NCBI GenBank assembly: GCA_021234155.1
Contig: JAJEKV010000055.1
Coordinates: 186,001 to 250,000, forward strand
Reading direction: 5' to 3'
DNA: 64,000 bases
From: Isoetes taiwanensis
Taxonomy: Eukaryota; Streptophyta; Lycopodiopsida; Isoetales; Isoetaceae
Position numbers and translations under genes: made by a program. Shown here one piece after another: positions 1 through 11,640 of this stretch. Numbering within the stretch: position 1 is the first letter of the stretch; each line of letters opens with the position of its first letter. The notes beneath the pieces are model-generated. The model searched no databases. It had not been told where the DNA came from and saw nothing but the letters and a program-made list of their open reading frames with translations.

Positions 1-375
1 AGCCACGGTTCATCTTCAGGAGATTCAAATATGTTTTACGAACTTGAACCTCGATCGTAGGAGGTGATGTGAAGATGGGTGATGGATATTCTCTTCCTAT
101 CGGGAAAGGGGATTGTAGCTTTTCAATTGCATGGGCGTGATGTAGTTAGTAAAGTGAGGAATGTCATGTTTGCTCGGATTCTGATCCTAATATCATGTCT
201 GCTGCTGAATTTGATAAGGCGAGGCCATCACATTGTTCTCCGGAAATGGCAAAGCCTATCTGGCTGGCGGGGAATCCACTTGAAGGAATTGACTTGAAAA
301 GTGCAGTTCATGGATGGAGCTGACGCTGCAGAATGGCTTGTATGTCTTTGATGGTTCGATTCATAAAGCCTGAAC

Positions 376-3288
376 ATGGTCTTGTATGTCTTTGATTTGA
401 CTGCCGAGCATCTGTGGCATGCTCGTTTTGGTCATGTTGGAGGCACCTTTGTTGTACATGCTTTGTACAAGAACAAGATGGTTCTGGTATTCCCTCTACG
501 AAATGTGTCAAGCTTGAGTGTCTTTGCGTGCCATCTCGGGAAAGCAACCTCAACGGCCCTTTCCGGCCGGGCTCTTCATCGAGCAACTCAACCTCTTGAG
601 GCTGCATTCTCGATTTGTGCTATATGCCCGATGTTTAGCTAGTGGAAAGAGGTATTTCTTGATACGATTGATGATTTGAAAGAGGGTACACTTGGGTGTA
701 TACTTTGCCGCAAATCTGAGGTGCTTGGCAAGTTCAAGGCCTTCAAAAGCTAGGTTGAAAAGGGCGGGGTTAGTAATAAAAAAGTTGAGAAGTGACAATG
801 GAGGTGAATATGTTTCTAATGCCTTTGATGAGTTTCTCATGGAAGAAGGTATTGAAAGGCAGTTAATCATTCCTTATGCTCATCCACAAAATGGTGTAGC
901 TGAAAGGAGAAATAGATCTTTGCTTGATTTGGCAAGATCTATGATGAGTCATAAGCAACCGCCTCGAATCTTTTTTGGGGAGAGGCGAGTAGTAAAGAAA
1001 GATATTTGGCAAATAGGTCGCCTACTAAGGCAGTCAGGATATGACTCCTTATGAAGCATTTTGGAGAATGAAACCGGATGTGTCTCATTTGAGGGTGTTT
1101 GGATGCTTGGCTTATGCTTCCATACCGCCGAGAAAAGCTGAAAAAGTATGGGAAGTTGCATGATGGGGCTGTCAAAGCCATCTTTATTGGGTATCCGAAA
1201 ATCAGAAAAGGTTACAAGTTGTATGATCCTTCCAACAAAGGTTGTTATTGTAAGTCGGTTCGGTTCGTTGAAGAGTATGATGGTATATCTTCCCGTGATT
1301 CTCTGCAGTTCACAATGACGGCAGCCTTGGATGTTGGAGATCCGATAGCGGTGCCGGTAGACCTTTTCTCCCTCTCTCGTGGTTTCTCAAGTGAACTTAC
1401 ATTTGCACGAAGTAGTGGGCGGGATGATCCCAATCCCCTTCGCCCTATGGTCCATGAGCAGGTTGGTTCCTTTCACGGGGAGTCCAAAGACACATGAAGG
1501 TGCTTGTAGCACCTCGATCCAAAGACCTCTTACAACACCTATTGTAGCACCTCGCTATACCCCCGTTGTAGAACCTAGGAGATCAAAGACGTCTCAAGGA
1601 GAAACAAATTGTTGAGAACCGGTTGCGACTGCTGTACTTTTGTTGTTGAACCTAGGAGATCAAGACGTCGATGGAGAAAAAGGGGAGAAGTCTAATGGAT
1701 CATGTAACCTTGCCTTAATGGCAAAGGTTCAGGATCATGTTGATCCACAAACCTTTCATGAAGCAGCTAGTGATCCGCAGTGGCAGCATGCAATGGAAGA
1801 AGAATACTCTCAATTGTTGAAGCAAGGCACATGGGAATTGGTTGAACTCCCAGTTGATAAGCACGTTATTGGCTGTAAGTGGGTGTTTAGAACCAAATTT
1901 CATGCTGATGGGACAGTGTCAAAGCACAAAGCTAGACTTGTAGCCAAGGGTTTTGCACAGAAAAAAGGCTTAGATTATGATGAAGTCTTTGCTCCCGTAG
2001 CCAGAATGTCCACTATTAGATCAGTTATAGCTCTTGCTGCAATGAAAGGTTGGTTAATGTTTCAAATGGACATTAAGTCTGCTTTTTTGAATGGTGATTT
2101 GGAGGAAGAGGTCTATATGACTCAACCTCCAGGATTTGTTGTTCAAGGGAAGGCTTATTTGGTTTGTCATTTGAAGAAAAGCATTTATGGCTTGAAGCGA
2201 GGCTCCAAGATGTTGGCATACAAAAATTAATGCTTTTTTCTTGAGTGGGGGTTCAGGCGAAGTGTAGACCCCAATCTTTATTACAAATCACATGAAGGCC
2301 GAATGTGCGTTGTGGTTTTGTATGTTGATGATTTGATCATCACAGGAGATGCTGATGTGCTGATTTCTACATTGAAGTTGAAGTTATCTTCGTCCTTCGA
2401 GATGACTGACCTTGGCCTTATGCATTATTGTTTAGGTGTAGAAGTGTGGGATGGCATCTATCTTTCTCAGCAGAAATATATCAAAGAAATGTTACAGCAG
2501 TATCGTATGCAAGATTGCAAGGCTGTGGCAAGTCCTTTTGATCCAGGCACAAGGCTTGAGCTTGATTTCGATGGTGAGGAGTGTGATCCCACACTCTATC
2601 GAAGCTTGGTAGGGGCGTTGATATATCCACACGGTCACTAGACCGATATCTCTTTTGCCGTGGAGGCCGAAAGGCGATTCATGAGCAATCCCGGGCGATG
2701 CAGACCGAAGGTCGCTAAAAGATCTGGCATATCTGAAGGGGACATCACAGAAGGTTTTTTATCGAGAGGTCCTCTCGATTTCCACCGAAAAGTCTTTGTT
2801 GATGCAGATCATGCTAACCGGCCATGATAGCAGAGGAGGTCCACAAACGAGGGATGGTCACGCTCATAGGGCCTAACGTGCGACATGGTTGTCCAAAAGA
2901 CAAATCACAAGATATCAAAGACCACGGAGGGTAATTCAAAGCACCGGTGTTGGGATGCAGGAATTGTTGTGGCTTAAACATTTGTGGACAGATCTGCGGT
3001 ACCTCCATCCTGAATTTGTTATATTGTGTGACAAACACAAGTACCATCCATCTTGCCAAGGATGCTAAGTACCACCCAAAGACAAAACATCTTGACACCC
3101 ACTTGTGTTTTGTCCGTGAGCAGATCCAAATGGGATCTTCTCAACTTGTTCATTGCTCCTCACGGGATGGGTTCTTTGATGGCTTTACCAAACCATTAGT
3201 TGGATCTAAATTTGTCAATGTGAAGGAGAGCTTGGGCATGAAGAAATTGCAGCTGAAGGGAGAGAAGGATTACCTTAGTTTCAGCTGA
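376..3288 (+). pseudogene. copia pol pseudogene (integrase, RT, RNase H)
   Basis: The pieces lie in several frames. The pre-integrase motif LWHARFGHVG is near 408-440. The integrase core has SDNGGEYVSNAFDEF near 793 and the typical GVAERRNRSLLDLARSMM near 893-946. RT runs about 1780-2640, with GCKWVFRTK, ARLVAKGFAQ, MDIKSAFLNGDLEEEVYM and the catalytic YVDDLIITGD near 2320. RNase H remains lie near 2790-3240, including a tail reading TKHLDTH and a KPLVGSKF-like end. Together these domains carry out reverse transcription and integration of a copia element. Frameshifts occur around 950-1100, 1500-1640, 2220-2300 and after 2640, so no full polyprotein can be made. The stop at 2228 falls just after the YGLK motif of RT. 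Confidence 0.93.
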
Positions 3289-3310
3289 TTTTCTTCTGCT
3301 TAGTCAACAA

Positions 3311-3324
3311 CATTTAAGGGAGAG
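3311..3324 (+). other. Polypurine tract of copia element
   Basis: A purine-rich stretch (AAGGGAGAG core) directly precedes the TGTTGG start of the LTR. This is the usual site of plus-strand DNA priming. Confidence 0.75.
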
Positions 3325-3684
3325 TGTTGGAATATAAATATCTTCGACTAAGCATAATGTCTTGAAACAAAGAAGTGGTTCAAAGACTTAGCAACACAGT
3401 CTTTGAGAAGATGCTGAAATGTACGTAAGACAAGACACTTTGTCAAGATCGTTAAATCACCCTAAATCAAAGGTTAGTAATTAATGGGCGGTGTGGTTAA
3501 ACGATAGACTACTATTCTTAGTCTCACCAGTTGTATATATATTCATTGTACGTTATGTACTGAGCAATGCTCAGAAGTAGAGATTGTATTTCCTATTGCT
3601 TTTCTCAATAGATTTGTTCTTGTCTTCTATTCTATCTCTTGAGTCGATCTTGCGGGTTTGTGCTGGTTTTGCACTAGTTCTATC
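3325..3684 (+). repeat. 3' LTR of the decayed copia element
   Basis: It starts TGTTGGAATATAAATATC directly after the polypurine tract. It contains a TATATATATTC promoter-like run near 3533 and ends near CTAGTTCTATCA. The TG...CA ends fit an LTR of about 360 bp. The right end is inferred because no second LTR or target duplication is available for comparison. Confidence 0.75.
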
Positions 3685-5800
3685 ACGTTGGAGCTTCACC
3701 AGCAATTTTCTGCCATAAGATCCCCCTTTTCGTATTTAACAGAGGTTTAGCAGAGGTTTTCGAATTCTGAGACTAATCTCTTCATACTCTGCTTCTAGAG
3801 TGGAGCTATATCCAAGCATTCCGGTAAGCTCCTTTGGTGGTTGTAGTGCTTCATTTCCGCAAACGATGTTTGAAGATGCTGAGCTTTCGCTTGATATCTC
3901 TTCTCTATGATCTTTAGACCACAGTATGAAAGCAACGATGGCTTCTTGGCTTTTTCTGCTTGGTTGTGTGATGAAGCAGAGCCAAGCCCTATAGTTTAAT
4001 CCCCTTTTCCTGAGGTTTAGGCAACCAATCAGGCAGGTGCTTCTGCCGGAGTCCATCCGGCCTACTGCCCCGCCGAAAATCGGCAGCTCTTCTGCCTCAT
4101 GGCCGTGGCTTATTAAGCATCCTGAAACAAGCGAGCTTTCGGAACAGGAAGGACTAATCAGAAGTTCTTTCTTGGCTGGTCTTAACCCTATTGAATTTTC
4201 CAGGGAAAAAATGTTGAAGCAGAGGATAGGAATGACGGAGCCTGGAAATCTATTTAAAGATCTCATGTTATTTTTAGTGAATTAAGCTTGGCTGGGAGCA
4301 GGGTATTTTTTAAGCGCCCTATATTTTTATAGGGCCAGAAACAATTGGCTACTGCCCATGTAGGATAAATAACTTGGCGTAGTTTGGCCTGGCGATATTT
4401 TGCACCTTCTTGCTAAGATGGCGTAACTGAACTGGCGCAACCATGAAATTTTTATTTTGCTACATTAACAAATTGGCTGCGAGTAAATTTGTGTTAGTTA
4501 AGATAGGAACATGCTTTGGTAGTGAAAACACGACGTTGGCCACAACCACCTAGGCATCTTCCCCAAATAATACATTCAAATTGCTCTCGGTCATAGTCCT
4601 TATCATCTGCAGAATCATAGCCTTCATCAAGACCCTCAATTTGGTCTATGAAAGTGGACGTAGACGATGATATAGTGACGCTCCGCTTTGTCCTTGATGC
4701 CGCAGGTCCCAAGAACACATTTATTCTCTTTCGCGAAGCTCCCTCCATGTTGCATAAATTTGATGATCGGCATCAATAGCTACTTTTGCACATCTGAATA
4801 ATTTTGTACAACTGAATAGGGTAAAAACTAACTTAAATCAATGAACCTAAAGCTTAGATTGTAGATGGGAATGGATCTCCATCTCAACCAAGCCGTGAGT
4901 ACAAATCGGAAGTGCTGTGCATCCCATTCTTATTCAAAGACGAACATCCCATTCATATTCATATTTATCATATTCACATAAGTAATGAAACAATTGCATA
5001 TGAGAAGAACAGGAAAAACACAGGCTCGACAGGGTAGAATAAACTAAACCTGTATGAAAAGGCAATATCTTATGCCAGCTTGGGCAAATTAAAAAATATA
5101 TATAAAACCCTAATCCTAGAGGACTATAAGTGGCGATTCTTAGATGGACATGTGGCCGAGATGTAATATGGCCATCCCCTTACCCATTAAAATTTACCTT
5201 AGGTTCTAATTGGCTACCTCGATAGGTGTTTTCCACCCAAAAAAATTTGAATTGGCCACACCCGACGCCTAGCCGGATTTAGTAAATATCGAATTGGCTA
5301 CTAAACGAGTAAAATGTACAAATTCGTGTTTTGAACTGGCCACTACCCTTCGGTCAAGGCATGAACGTATCCTACACTGGCGTAGCCAACCATTTCTGAA
5401 AAAATATGAATGTGTGGCCAACTGGCTCGCCGGGGCCACTAAAAAATACCCTGGTATGTTAAGATCACTAATTGATCATAAAAAATCTTGGTCCGCCTTT
5501 GCTTCATCCTGTCACTGTGACCACCTTAAGTCCAATTCGTGACTGCCCTAGTTTGCATTGACATAAAATTTCTGCTGATTGTCCTACCCTAACACTTTCT
5601 ATCATGGAACACACAAATTCACAAAGAGATCTGTCATGAAGCTTGCTCAAATTGCTTGAGCTTTCCAAAGTGTATGCATGCAGGGGACCCAAAGACCGTT
5701 TGGTCTGCACGCCTGGTCTGAGTTTTAGAATTATTGGGAGATGTTGAGGTTCTCTCTGTAGATGGTGGCATTGTTTCTCTCCGTTTGCAAGGTGAGGCCG
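3685..5800. other. Intergenic, no recognised gene; degenerate TGGC repeats
   Basis: Open frames exist on the minus strand (3736-4266, 176 codons, and 4494-4748, 84 codons), but I recognise neither and see no supporting gene structure. From about 4330 to 5460 short variants of AATTGGCYACTA and AACTGGCNAC recur at irregular spacing on the plus strand, for example near 4345, 4468, 5210, 5250, 5292 and 5333. They look like a decayed short-motif repeat. Confidence 0.5.
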
Positions 5801-5810
5801 AAATCATGGA

Positions 5811-6341
5811 TTGAGAACGCCCAAATCTTTGAAATATACATTCAGGGGCGAATTCTATGGGGAGAATCCGGCAGTGGCAGAGTTCAGAAGGCCCAAAGCT
5901 CCCGCTAAGGAGCATAAATTTCCCAGGACGGCCGGAGCTTCTTCGAAGGTCAGCAGTCTGCCGGAAAGGGGAGAAACAAAGAGCAGATATTACATGGGCC
6001 GAAAATATATTTCAATTTCTGCTCCCCTTAGTCCACATAACACAAATGACAATGAAGAAAATATTGCACCAACTTTTGCTCATCAGTCTAGAGCTTCTTC
6101 ACTCATAAAATTCCTTCCATACTGTCTCCCCTTAGGGTCCCAAAATGACAGCTCCAGCCTTGTTCATAGATCCATTAGCTCCAAAAGCATCACCTTCGCT
6201 AGGAGTTCGTCTGTTGGATCAATTGCATCAACTCTTTCTTCTAAGAAATCCAACCTCCATGGAGTTGTAGTCAAAAAAAGAAGCTCTCTCCCCTATAGAC
6301 AAGAGCTTTTAGGTTGGCTTGGATGTGATAGCATATCATAG
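5811..6341 (+). CDS. Possible plant protein with LPYRQELLGWLGC C-terminus
   Basis: This is an open frame of 176 codons beginning at a TTG; an in-frame TGA lies 16 bases upstream, so any real start is internal or in another exon. The product is Ser- and Lys-rich. It ends in KKRSSLPYRQELLGWLGC, which resembles the conserved C-terminus of the plant DUF1645 family (K-[KR]-x-x-LPY-[RK]-Q-x-LLG-x-LGF). The N-terminal DUF1645 blocks are not evident, so it could be a last exon, a fragment or a chance ORF. It lies about 430 bases upstream of the F-box/LRR pseudogene on the same strand, and I see no functional link. No function can be assigned. Confidence 0.35.
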   Translation: MRTPKSLKYTFRGEFYGENPAVAEFRRPKAPAKEHKFPRTAGASSKVSSLPERGETKSRYYMGRKYISISAPLSPHNTNDNEENIAPTFAHQSRASSLIKFLPYCLPLGSQNDSSSLVHRSISSKSITFARSSSVGSIASTLSSKKSNLHGVVVKKRSSLPYRQELLGWLGCDSIS

Positions 6342-6479
6342 GGAGACTAGGATTGTGCATGTGCAACCTTCGTCTTAACTAAATATTTGGGTTTTGTACA
6401 TTGAGATTTGGAAGAGACTAATTATGACTTGAAATGGTAAGTGCTAACATGATGGCCCACTTTTTTGGATTGCCCCTGT

Positions 6480-6774
6480 TAAGGGGGCAATTCGTTAGGG
6501 GGAGGGTATATCTGATAATCTGACGGCCGTCATTACTGATTGTTTTTCCGGCGGTGAAAAACTTTTTGGTTTTTTTGCGTATGAATATACGCTAAGGTTT
6601 TCCGTGTTTTGGACGCCAAATTATTTTTCCGGCGATCGGAAACTCGTTTTTTTTTGTGAAAAACTATTGGTTTTTTTAACCTTTGGGCTAGAGATTCCTT
6701 TTTTTAGAATTTATCTTTGGGTTTTTTATTTTTAAAACAAACTATTTTTTTATTGGAATGTATTTATAGACAGT
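6480..6774. other. T-rich intergenic stretch with repeated TTTTCCGGCG
   Basis: A purine run (TTAGGGGGAGGG) near 6493 is followed by T-rich sequence in which TTTTCCGGCG-like words recur (about 6544 and 6627). It resembles the GGCGTCT tract at 27.8-28.3 kb in style. No coding content was recognised. Confidence 0.3.
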
Positions 6775-9120
6775 GAATGCCGCAGCTTGCATACTCTAAG
6801 TATTAATGAGGCAACCCTTGGCTATGGAGGTTCTCAAGAAATTCAGTTGCGACACGATTCTTTAAAAAACCTTCATATTTTAAGATGTCGTGTTCTTCGC
6901 ATTGCAATCAGGTAGTTCTACGTCTAAGCTATGACCTAATTCCTCATTAGCTGACATGGTTCCTCATTAGGCTTTCTTGTATAAGTTTGTTACGGTGCCC
7001 ACGGTTTGAGGTTTTGTCACCGAACGCTTCGGGGCAATCTAGAATGTCGAATTGTCCGCGCTTTTAAAGCCGACTTATCTTCATGCCACAAGTTGTCGAT
7101 GCGGTGTATGGCAGCGAACAAAGATGTCCTCTTCTTATAAATTTAGACATGTCTATTTGTTCATATGTGAGTGATGAAACTCTTCGTGAGATTTCTTCTA
7201 TGCACCAATTTATGTTAGTTGAATGCTTGCTTTTGCTTAAACATCTCGTTGGAGGTTAGTTATCAATAATATTCTAAGCTGCCGATATAGCTCATACTTT
7301 TGCCTCGCTAACATGCTTTTCAATTTTGGTAAAGGAGTGCGAATGTCCGCATTAGTTGAACCAAGGCTTCAGAGTCATGAAGGAATTCAATTCTTCCTCA
7401 ATGGCGCCTTTATCACACTTGTTTCATGCTCGAGGTTTTTTTAGTGTCCTTGTTTAGTTTAGTTCGTTTCCTTGTTTACGCTTTTGATTTCTAATGTGGA
7501 AGTTTATATTGTAGTTATTGGAGCTTGATTCTTGCTTTTGGCGACATCGGTTGTCCTTGATTTACCTCATCTGCTTGAACATAAGTTTGAGTAGTTGTAA
7601 GAGTGTAGCAGCCTACTTTTGTGTTGAAAGTGACACTCATCATCGGCTGAAATAACATTATCTACATGCGATTTGTAGAGCTTACTCTTCGAACTCCGTC
7701 TTTAATGGAGATTAATGTCTAAAACTGTTCCAGCTTAAACCGCATTGATATCACCTCAACCAAACATCAAGGTATGGTATATCATGGATGATTTAAATTT
7801 TGGATATGTTGTACATTCTCTTGAATTCAGAACATGCCTCCATGCCAAGTTTAGTTTATTTTAACTCTTCCTTACAACGACCTTGCCACTTGATGATGAC
7901 CTTGCAATGGAAAGTCACTATTTATATGTTTATATCAATTGAATCACCTATCGGTTAAGGTGGATCTGTCAGATCATCCATGGCATTTTGTTTTACCGGG
8001 GAATACACGCATATATATAAAGTTAGAATTTTGTTTTCTATGCAGATGCTTGTAAAAAGAAACTAATTCGCTAAGAAATTACTTAACAAGTCCGGATATG
8101 ATAGTACAATTTTCGTTAAAATCAAATTATTATTTTTTGAGGTATCGTGCATGGCATTAACTTCCTCTCACTTGGCTTGTGCTTGAAGCTTGCCTTAAGT
8201 CGTGACAAGGGTTGACAACTATAGCATTGCAATGCCCCTTGGCTCTTAGAGGTTGACTTAACAGAGTGCGACTCTTTGACGAATGCATTGTGCAAGGTAT
8301 TCGCCGAGGGTGGTGGATGTCCCGTGCTTAGCACTTTGATCCTTGACGGTTGTGTGAGGTAAACGTGATGCGGGCCTTTCTAAGTCTTTATATTTTCTCT
8401 AGTTGATTGATAGAATGAGGAAATTAACAACCATTATTATTATTATTAATAATAATATTATTGCACTACGAGGGTTTTGCAGGGGTTTGACAATGGTGAC
8501 CCCGAGTACCCAATCACCGCCAAGGTTGTCCTTAGTTGGTTGTCAAAAATGTGTTCACTTGACCTTTATGCGCCCGAACCTTGAGAAGCTTCAATTGATG
8601 GTTTGATCACCGACAACCCATCCTTCTCCCTCGTAACGTTTGGCAGTAAATGCAAGTAAATGCATCTCTTTTTGGGTCCTATTTCTTACATTTGTAGCTA
8701 TTAAATTCTGCAGGTGGGATTATAGTCACTAAATCTTGGGATTTGCCCCCATTTATCGGGCTGAAGATTGAAGCTAGGGAAATGTGATTCTTGATTTGAG
8801 GGGTTGTGGGGTATTATCTGAGGGCAGCTCTATGTTGTCCTAGGTTGTTAAGCCTTGACGCCTCTTATTGCAGGGTAAGTTTTGATGAACAAGCCCGACA
8901 TACACTACCGCCGACATTATCTATACTGTTGATCCTTGTGTCAACTAGAGATGATCCTGTTTAGCAGCCATCGCAAATGCATGTCCGATGATACAATCAC
9001 TTATATTGGCTTCTTGCCCGTCAGGGGACTGGGACCAAAGTGGGGCTGTTGGCGCTGGACGATCGCATTCATTGACAGTGTTGGACTTATCGTATACTTT
9101 TCTAACAGATCTATCACCCG
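6775..9120 (+). pseudogene. FBL15: F-box/LRR protein 15 (SLOMO)-like pseudogene, intron-containing
   Basis: Separate blocks read in order as the LRR part of a plant FBL15-type F-box protein, the substrate-recognition subunit of an SCF ubiquitin ligase. About 6785-6908: LRHDSLKNLHILRCRVLRIA. About 7130-7200: CPLLINLDMSICSYVSDETL. About 8165-8358: ALQCP, then DLTECDSLTNALCKVFAEGG, then LILDGC. About 8483-8636: LTMVT, LSLVGC, PNLEKLQL. About 8714-8875: LNLGIC, REM, LRGCGVLSEGSSM. About 8949-9110: MIQSLILASCPS and SLTVLDLSYTFLTDLSPVFA. Exon edges are visible: AG|GT at 8358/8359, CAG before 8483, CAG before 8714. In-frame stops and shifts (for example near 8205 and 8252) and the absence of an F-box make it a pseudogene, copied as DNA because introns remain. 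Confidence 0.82.
8432..8463. repeat. (ATT)n/(AAT)n short microsatellite
   Basis: ATT repeats switch to AAT repeats inside the putative intron between two FBL15-like exons, making a small AT-rich fold-back. Confidence 0.8.
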
Positions 9121-10518
9121 TGTTTGCAAAGATGCCCTTATCTCGAGGTATGGAGACTATTTTCTCAAATTTCTTGAGAGGGTGTTAGAACAACCGCTTT
9201 GATTTACGTCAATTTCTTTATAATAGTCAATGGCCTTGGCAGTTTAGAAAGATTGATGAAATGGTCAAGTTCAATGGTGAACAAGGAGATCAAGAACCAA
9301 CGACATATCAAGCCAAGAATGCGAAGTTGCGGTGCACACACATTTGGTTTGGGTGTTCCATCCGGCGCCTCTCAAGAAATCCTCACGTTGGGGAACTAAG
9401 AGAACAAAGGTTCGAACGCCGCTATCCAGCCTCACTTGCATGGATAACTCTCAAACCTGTCAAATCTAGTAATGAAGGCCCCGGATATTTTTCCATGCCT
9501 CAATTCAATTCAAATGTAGTGGAGGCCTCTATATTAGTCCATGCCCTCAATTCAATTCATGTGTTATTTTTCAAGATAGATAATTTTTTATATTGCAATC
9601 TTATAGTAGATTTCTGGTAGCATCTGGGAATTGATGAGGAGAAGAGCTTTTGTGTAAGAGTCTCATTAAAATTTGTATTTAAAAGCATTAGAATTTGTAG
9701 AATTTCTATTTAAGCATCATTATGAAACTGTTTTTATGCAAACCAACCTACTAATCATGATTCCCAGATTCAAGATTGGCTTTGCAAACACCAGCCTACC
9801 AAGAATTTAGGTCTCCAGTTGAACAATCAGTTTTATCCCAATTAAGCCCATCAAAATAACTTGTGCTCGTAAAAGCATAGAATACAAAGAATCTGCAGTA
9901 TTTTATAAAACTATAAGAAAGATTAATCAGTTTGTTTTTCATTTGAGCTTGGTGTTCATAGACAGAAAGATGGTTGTCTAGATTTTTTCGTACTCGATGA
10001 TCACGTTTGCACAATTGATCTTGTATGTTCCTGTTGGATTTTGTGGAGATACGATAAACGATGTTGAGATTGGAAATCAAGTGTACTAATGAAACATCTT
10101 ATAAGAGTGAGCCAAATCAATGCCTAATCATAGAACATATGTGTTCCAATTGAGTATTATAAAAAGTATCAATCATAGCAATAAGAGGGCCATTGAGAAG
10201 GTAAAAGAAATAGATCTACTTTTTGAGACACAATACATGGTACCGAGATGGAAAATCAAGGTAATAAAGCGCCTAATAAGAGTGTCTCAAATAATGCCCA
10301 AATGTGCGCATATAGATCAATCAATCAAATATTCCCAATACATGTTAGCCCGATGGCAAGTTTTGAAATATCATGAACTTACATTGGCCCATATAAAGTA
10401 TATAAATGCAAGATCATTTAATTAGGTACACATGGGATAGCACCACGAAAATGTAAGCATTAAACATGATCTAGCCGCATCATTAACAATGGATCGAACA
10501 ATGTACAGTTCACACAAG
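9121..10518. other. Intergenic, no recognised gene
   Basis: Open frames of 66-119 codons (9199-9620 plus, 9796-10080 minus, 10120-10425 plus) show no motif I recognise. The first could be a decayed continuation of the FBL15-like copy, but I cannot match it to the C-terminal leucine-rich repeats. The rest is AT-rich. Confidence 0.4.
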
Positions 10519-10641
<123 letters not shown>

Positions 10642-10789
10642 TTTTTAACGTCCACAGAGACCAAATTGGCCATGGGGCCCAAACAACAGAAGGGGCATGG
10701 AAGCCCAAAAAAACAACAAAAAGGGCAGGATCCCAAATGAAACTTGGACAAAACACAATAACAAATAGAAATAACAACATCAAGAAGAG

Positions 10790-11640
10790 CAGCGCTATAC
10801 AAAAATGTCCATGGACCAGTAGGCCACTGATCCCTAATTATAGCCTGACCACCTCTGTATACTGCCCACTTCCATTGTAGGCAAGCTTCGCGTACCCGAC
10901 ATAATTCCTCTTTTCGTCTACAGAGCTGTGCTGGAGTTAGATCCTCTTGGACAGAAAAGCTGGTCCATGTTAGATGATTCCCATGTCTCAGTATATGCAG
11001 CCGGGAAATGGCATCTTTAAAATGGACTAGGAAATGATGAGGACGATCTGGTCGTGCTGCTCCTACCCGATGTGTTGAGATGATGCCATCCGCCTGTATA
11101 TGCACTAGCTACAAAAGTTGTACCCAGCTTCTCAAATGCAACTGAACAGATGTCCCTGTGATAGTGGTGTTGGACCGGATTGTGTGAATCCTAGCAAGGA
11201 CTGCTAGCGGTAGGCATTGAATCTGAGTATCTAGCTTATCCAAAACCGTATCCAGAACCATGGGCATATGCATGCTACACCCTGCCATTTTTGGAACCTG
11301 CCAAAGTACCTGCACTAGGTACTTTTGGATTGGGTACTATTTTTCTTGTTCTTTTGGTCAAAACTAATTCAAAAATTCAATATAAAATGCCAAAAGCATA
11401 TCAATGTTCAAGGTTAAGATAGAGATAATACTATTGGAGGCCAAAATGAATGCATTCAATTTAACATTTGTAGTTATTGAGATATTATAAAAGTACCCAG
11501 TACCCAGTGTTGGGTACCTTTTTAGGTAGTTTTATGGTTCCTAAATGGTACTTTTTTTTATAGGGTGTAGCATGCTTATGCCCCCATATCTGAAGCTGTC
11601 GGTGCATCTGTGTGCCTCAAAATAGACATTTGGGGTCCAA
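10790..11640 (-). pseudogene. L1-type ORF1 protein C-terminal region
   Basis: The conserved part (about 11105-10840) reads IISTHRVGAARPDRPHHFLV, FKDAISRLHILRHG, then FSVQEDLTPAQLCRRKEELC and WAVYRGGQAIIRDQ. This is the layout of the L1 ORF1p RRM and C-terminal domain, an RNA-binding chaperone of the LINE ribonucleoprotein: HRxG, RPxxFLVxF, LRH, (S)VQEDLTPxQxxRR. Upstream, on either side of the MITE, the frame reads DAPTASD and MVLDTVLDKLDTQIQ, a plausible coiled-coil end. The frame is open from 11105 through the microsatellite, but a break lies near 11107 and the MITE disrupts the N-terminal part. A zinc knuckle is not visible. Confidence 0.62.
11262..11583. mobile_element. 322-bp MITE, 22-bp TIR, CCAT flanks
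   Basis: The left end GGGCATATGCATGCTACACC (11262 on) and the reverse complement of the right end (11562-11583) agree over 22 bp with one mismatch. Both sides carry CCAT (11258-11261 and 11584-11587), a candidate 4-bp target duplication. The inside is non-coding and contains GGTACTTTT/AAAGTACC inverted motifs. The element splits the ORF1-like frame, so it is younger than that LINE copy. Confidence 0.75.

Larger units (their letters stand above)
1..3684 (+). mobile_element. Decayed Ty1/copia LTR retrotransposon, 5' end outside window
   Basis: The order of readable domains on the plus strand is GAG-pre-integrase, integrase, reverse transcriptase, RNase H, polypurine tract, 3' LTR, which is the Ty1/copia (not Ty3) order. 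The reading frame is broken many times, so this is an old inactive copy. The 5' LTR, primer-binding site and gag lie to the left of the window or are unrecognisable in the first 370 bases. No second LTR is present, so age cannot be judged from LTR divergence. I am sure of the superfamily and unsure of the exact right boundary. Confidence 0.93.

Noticed and set aside
3736..4266. 176-codon minus-strand ORF
   Set aside because: No recognisable motif, no splice or promoter support, and it sits in a decayed repeat region; listed only as intergenic.
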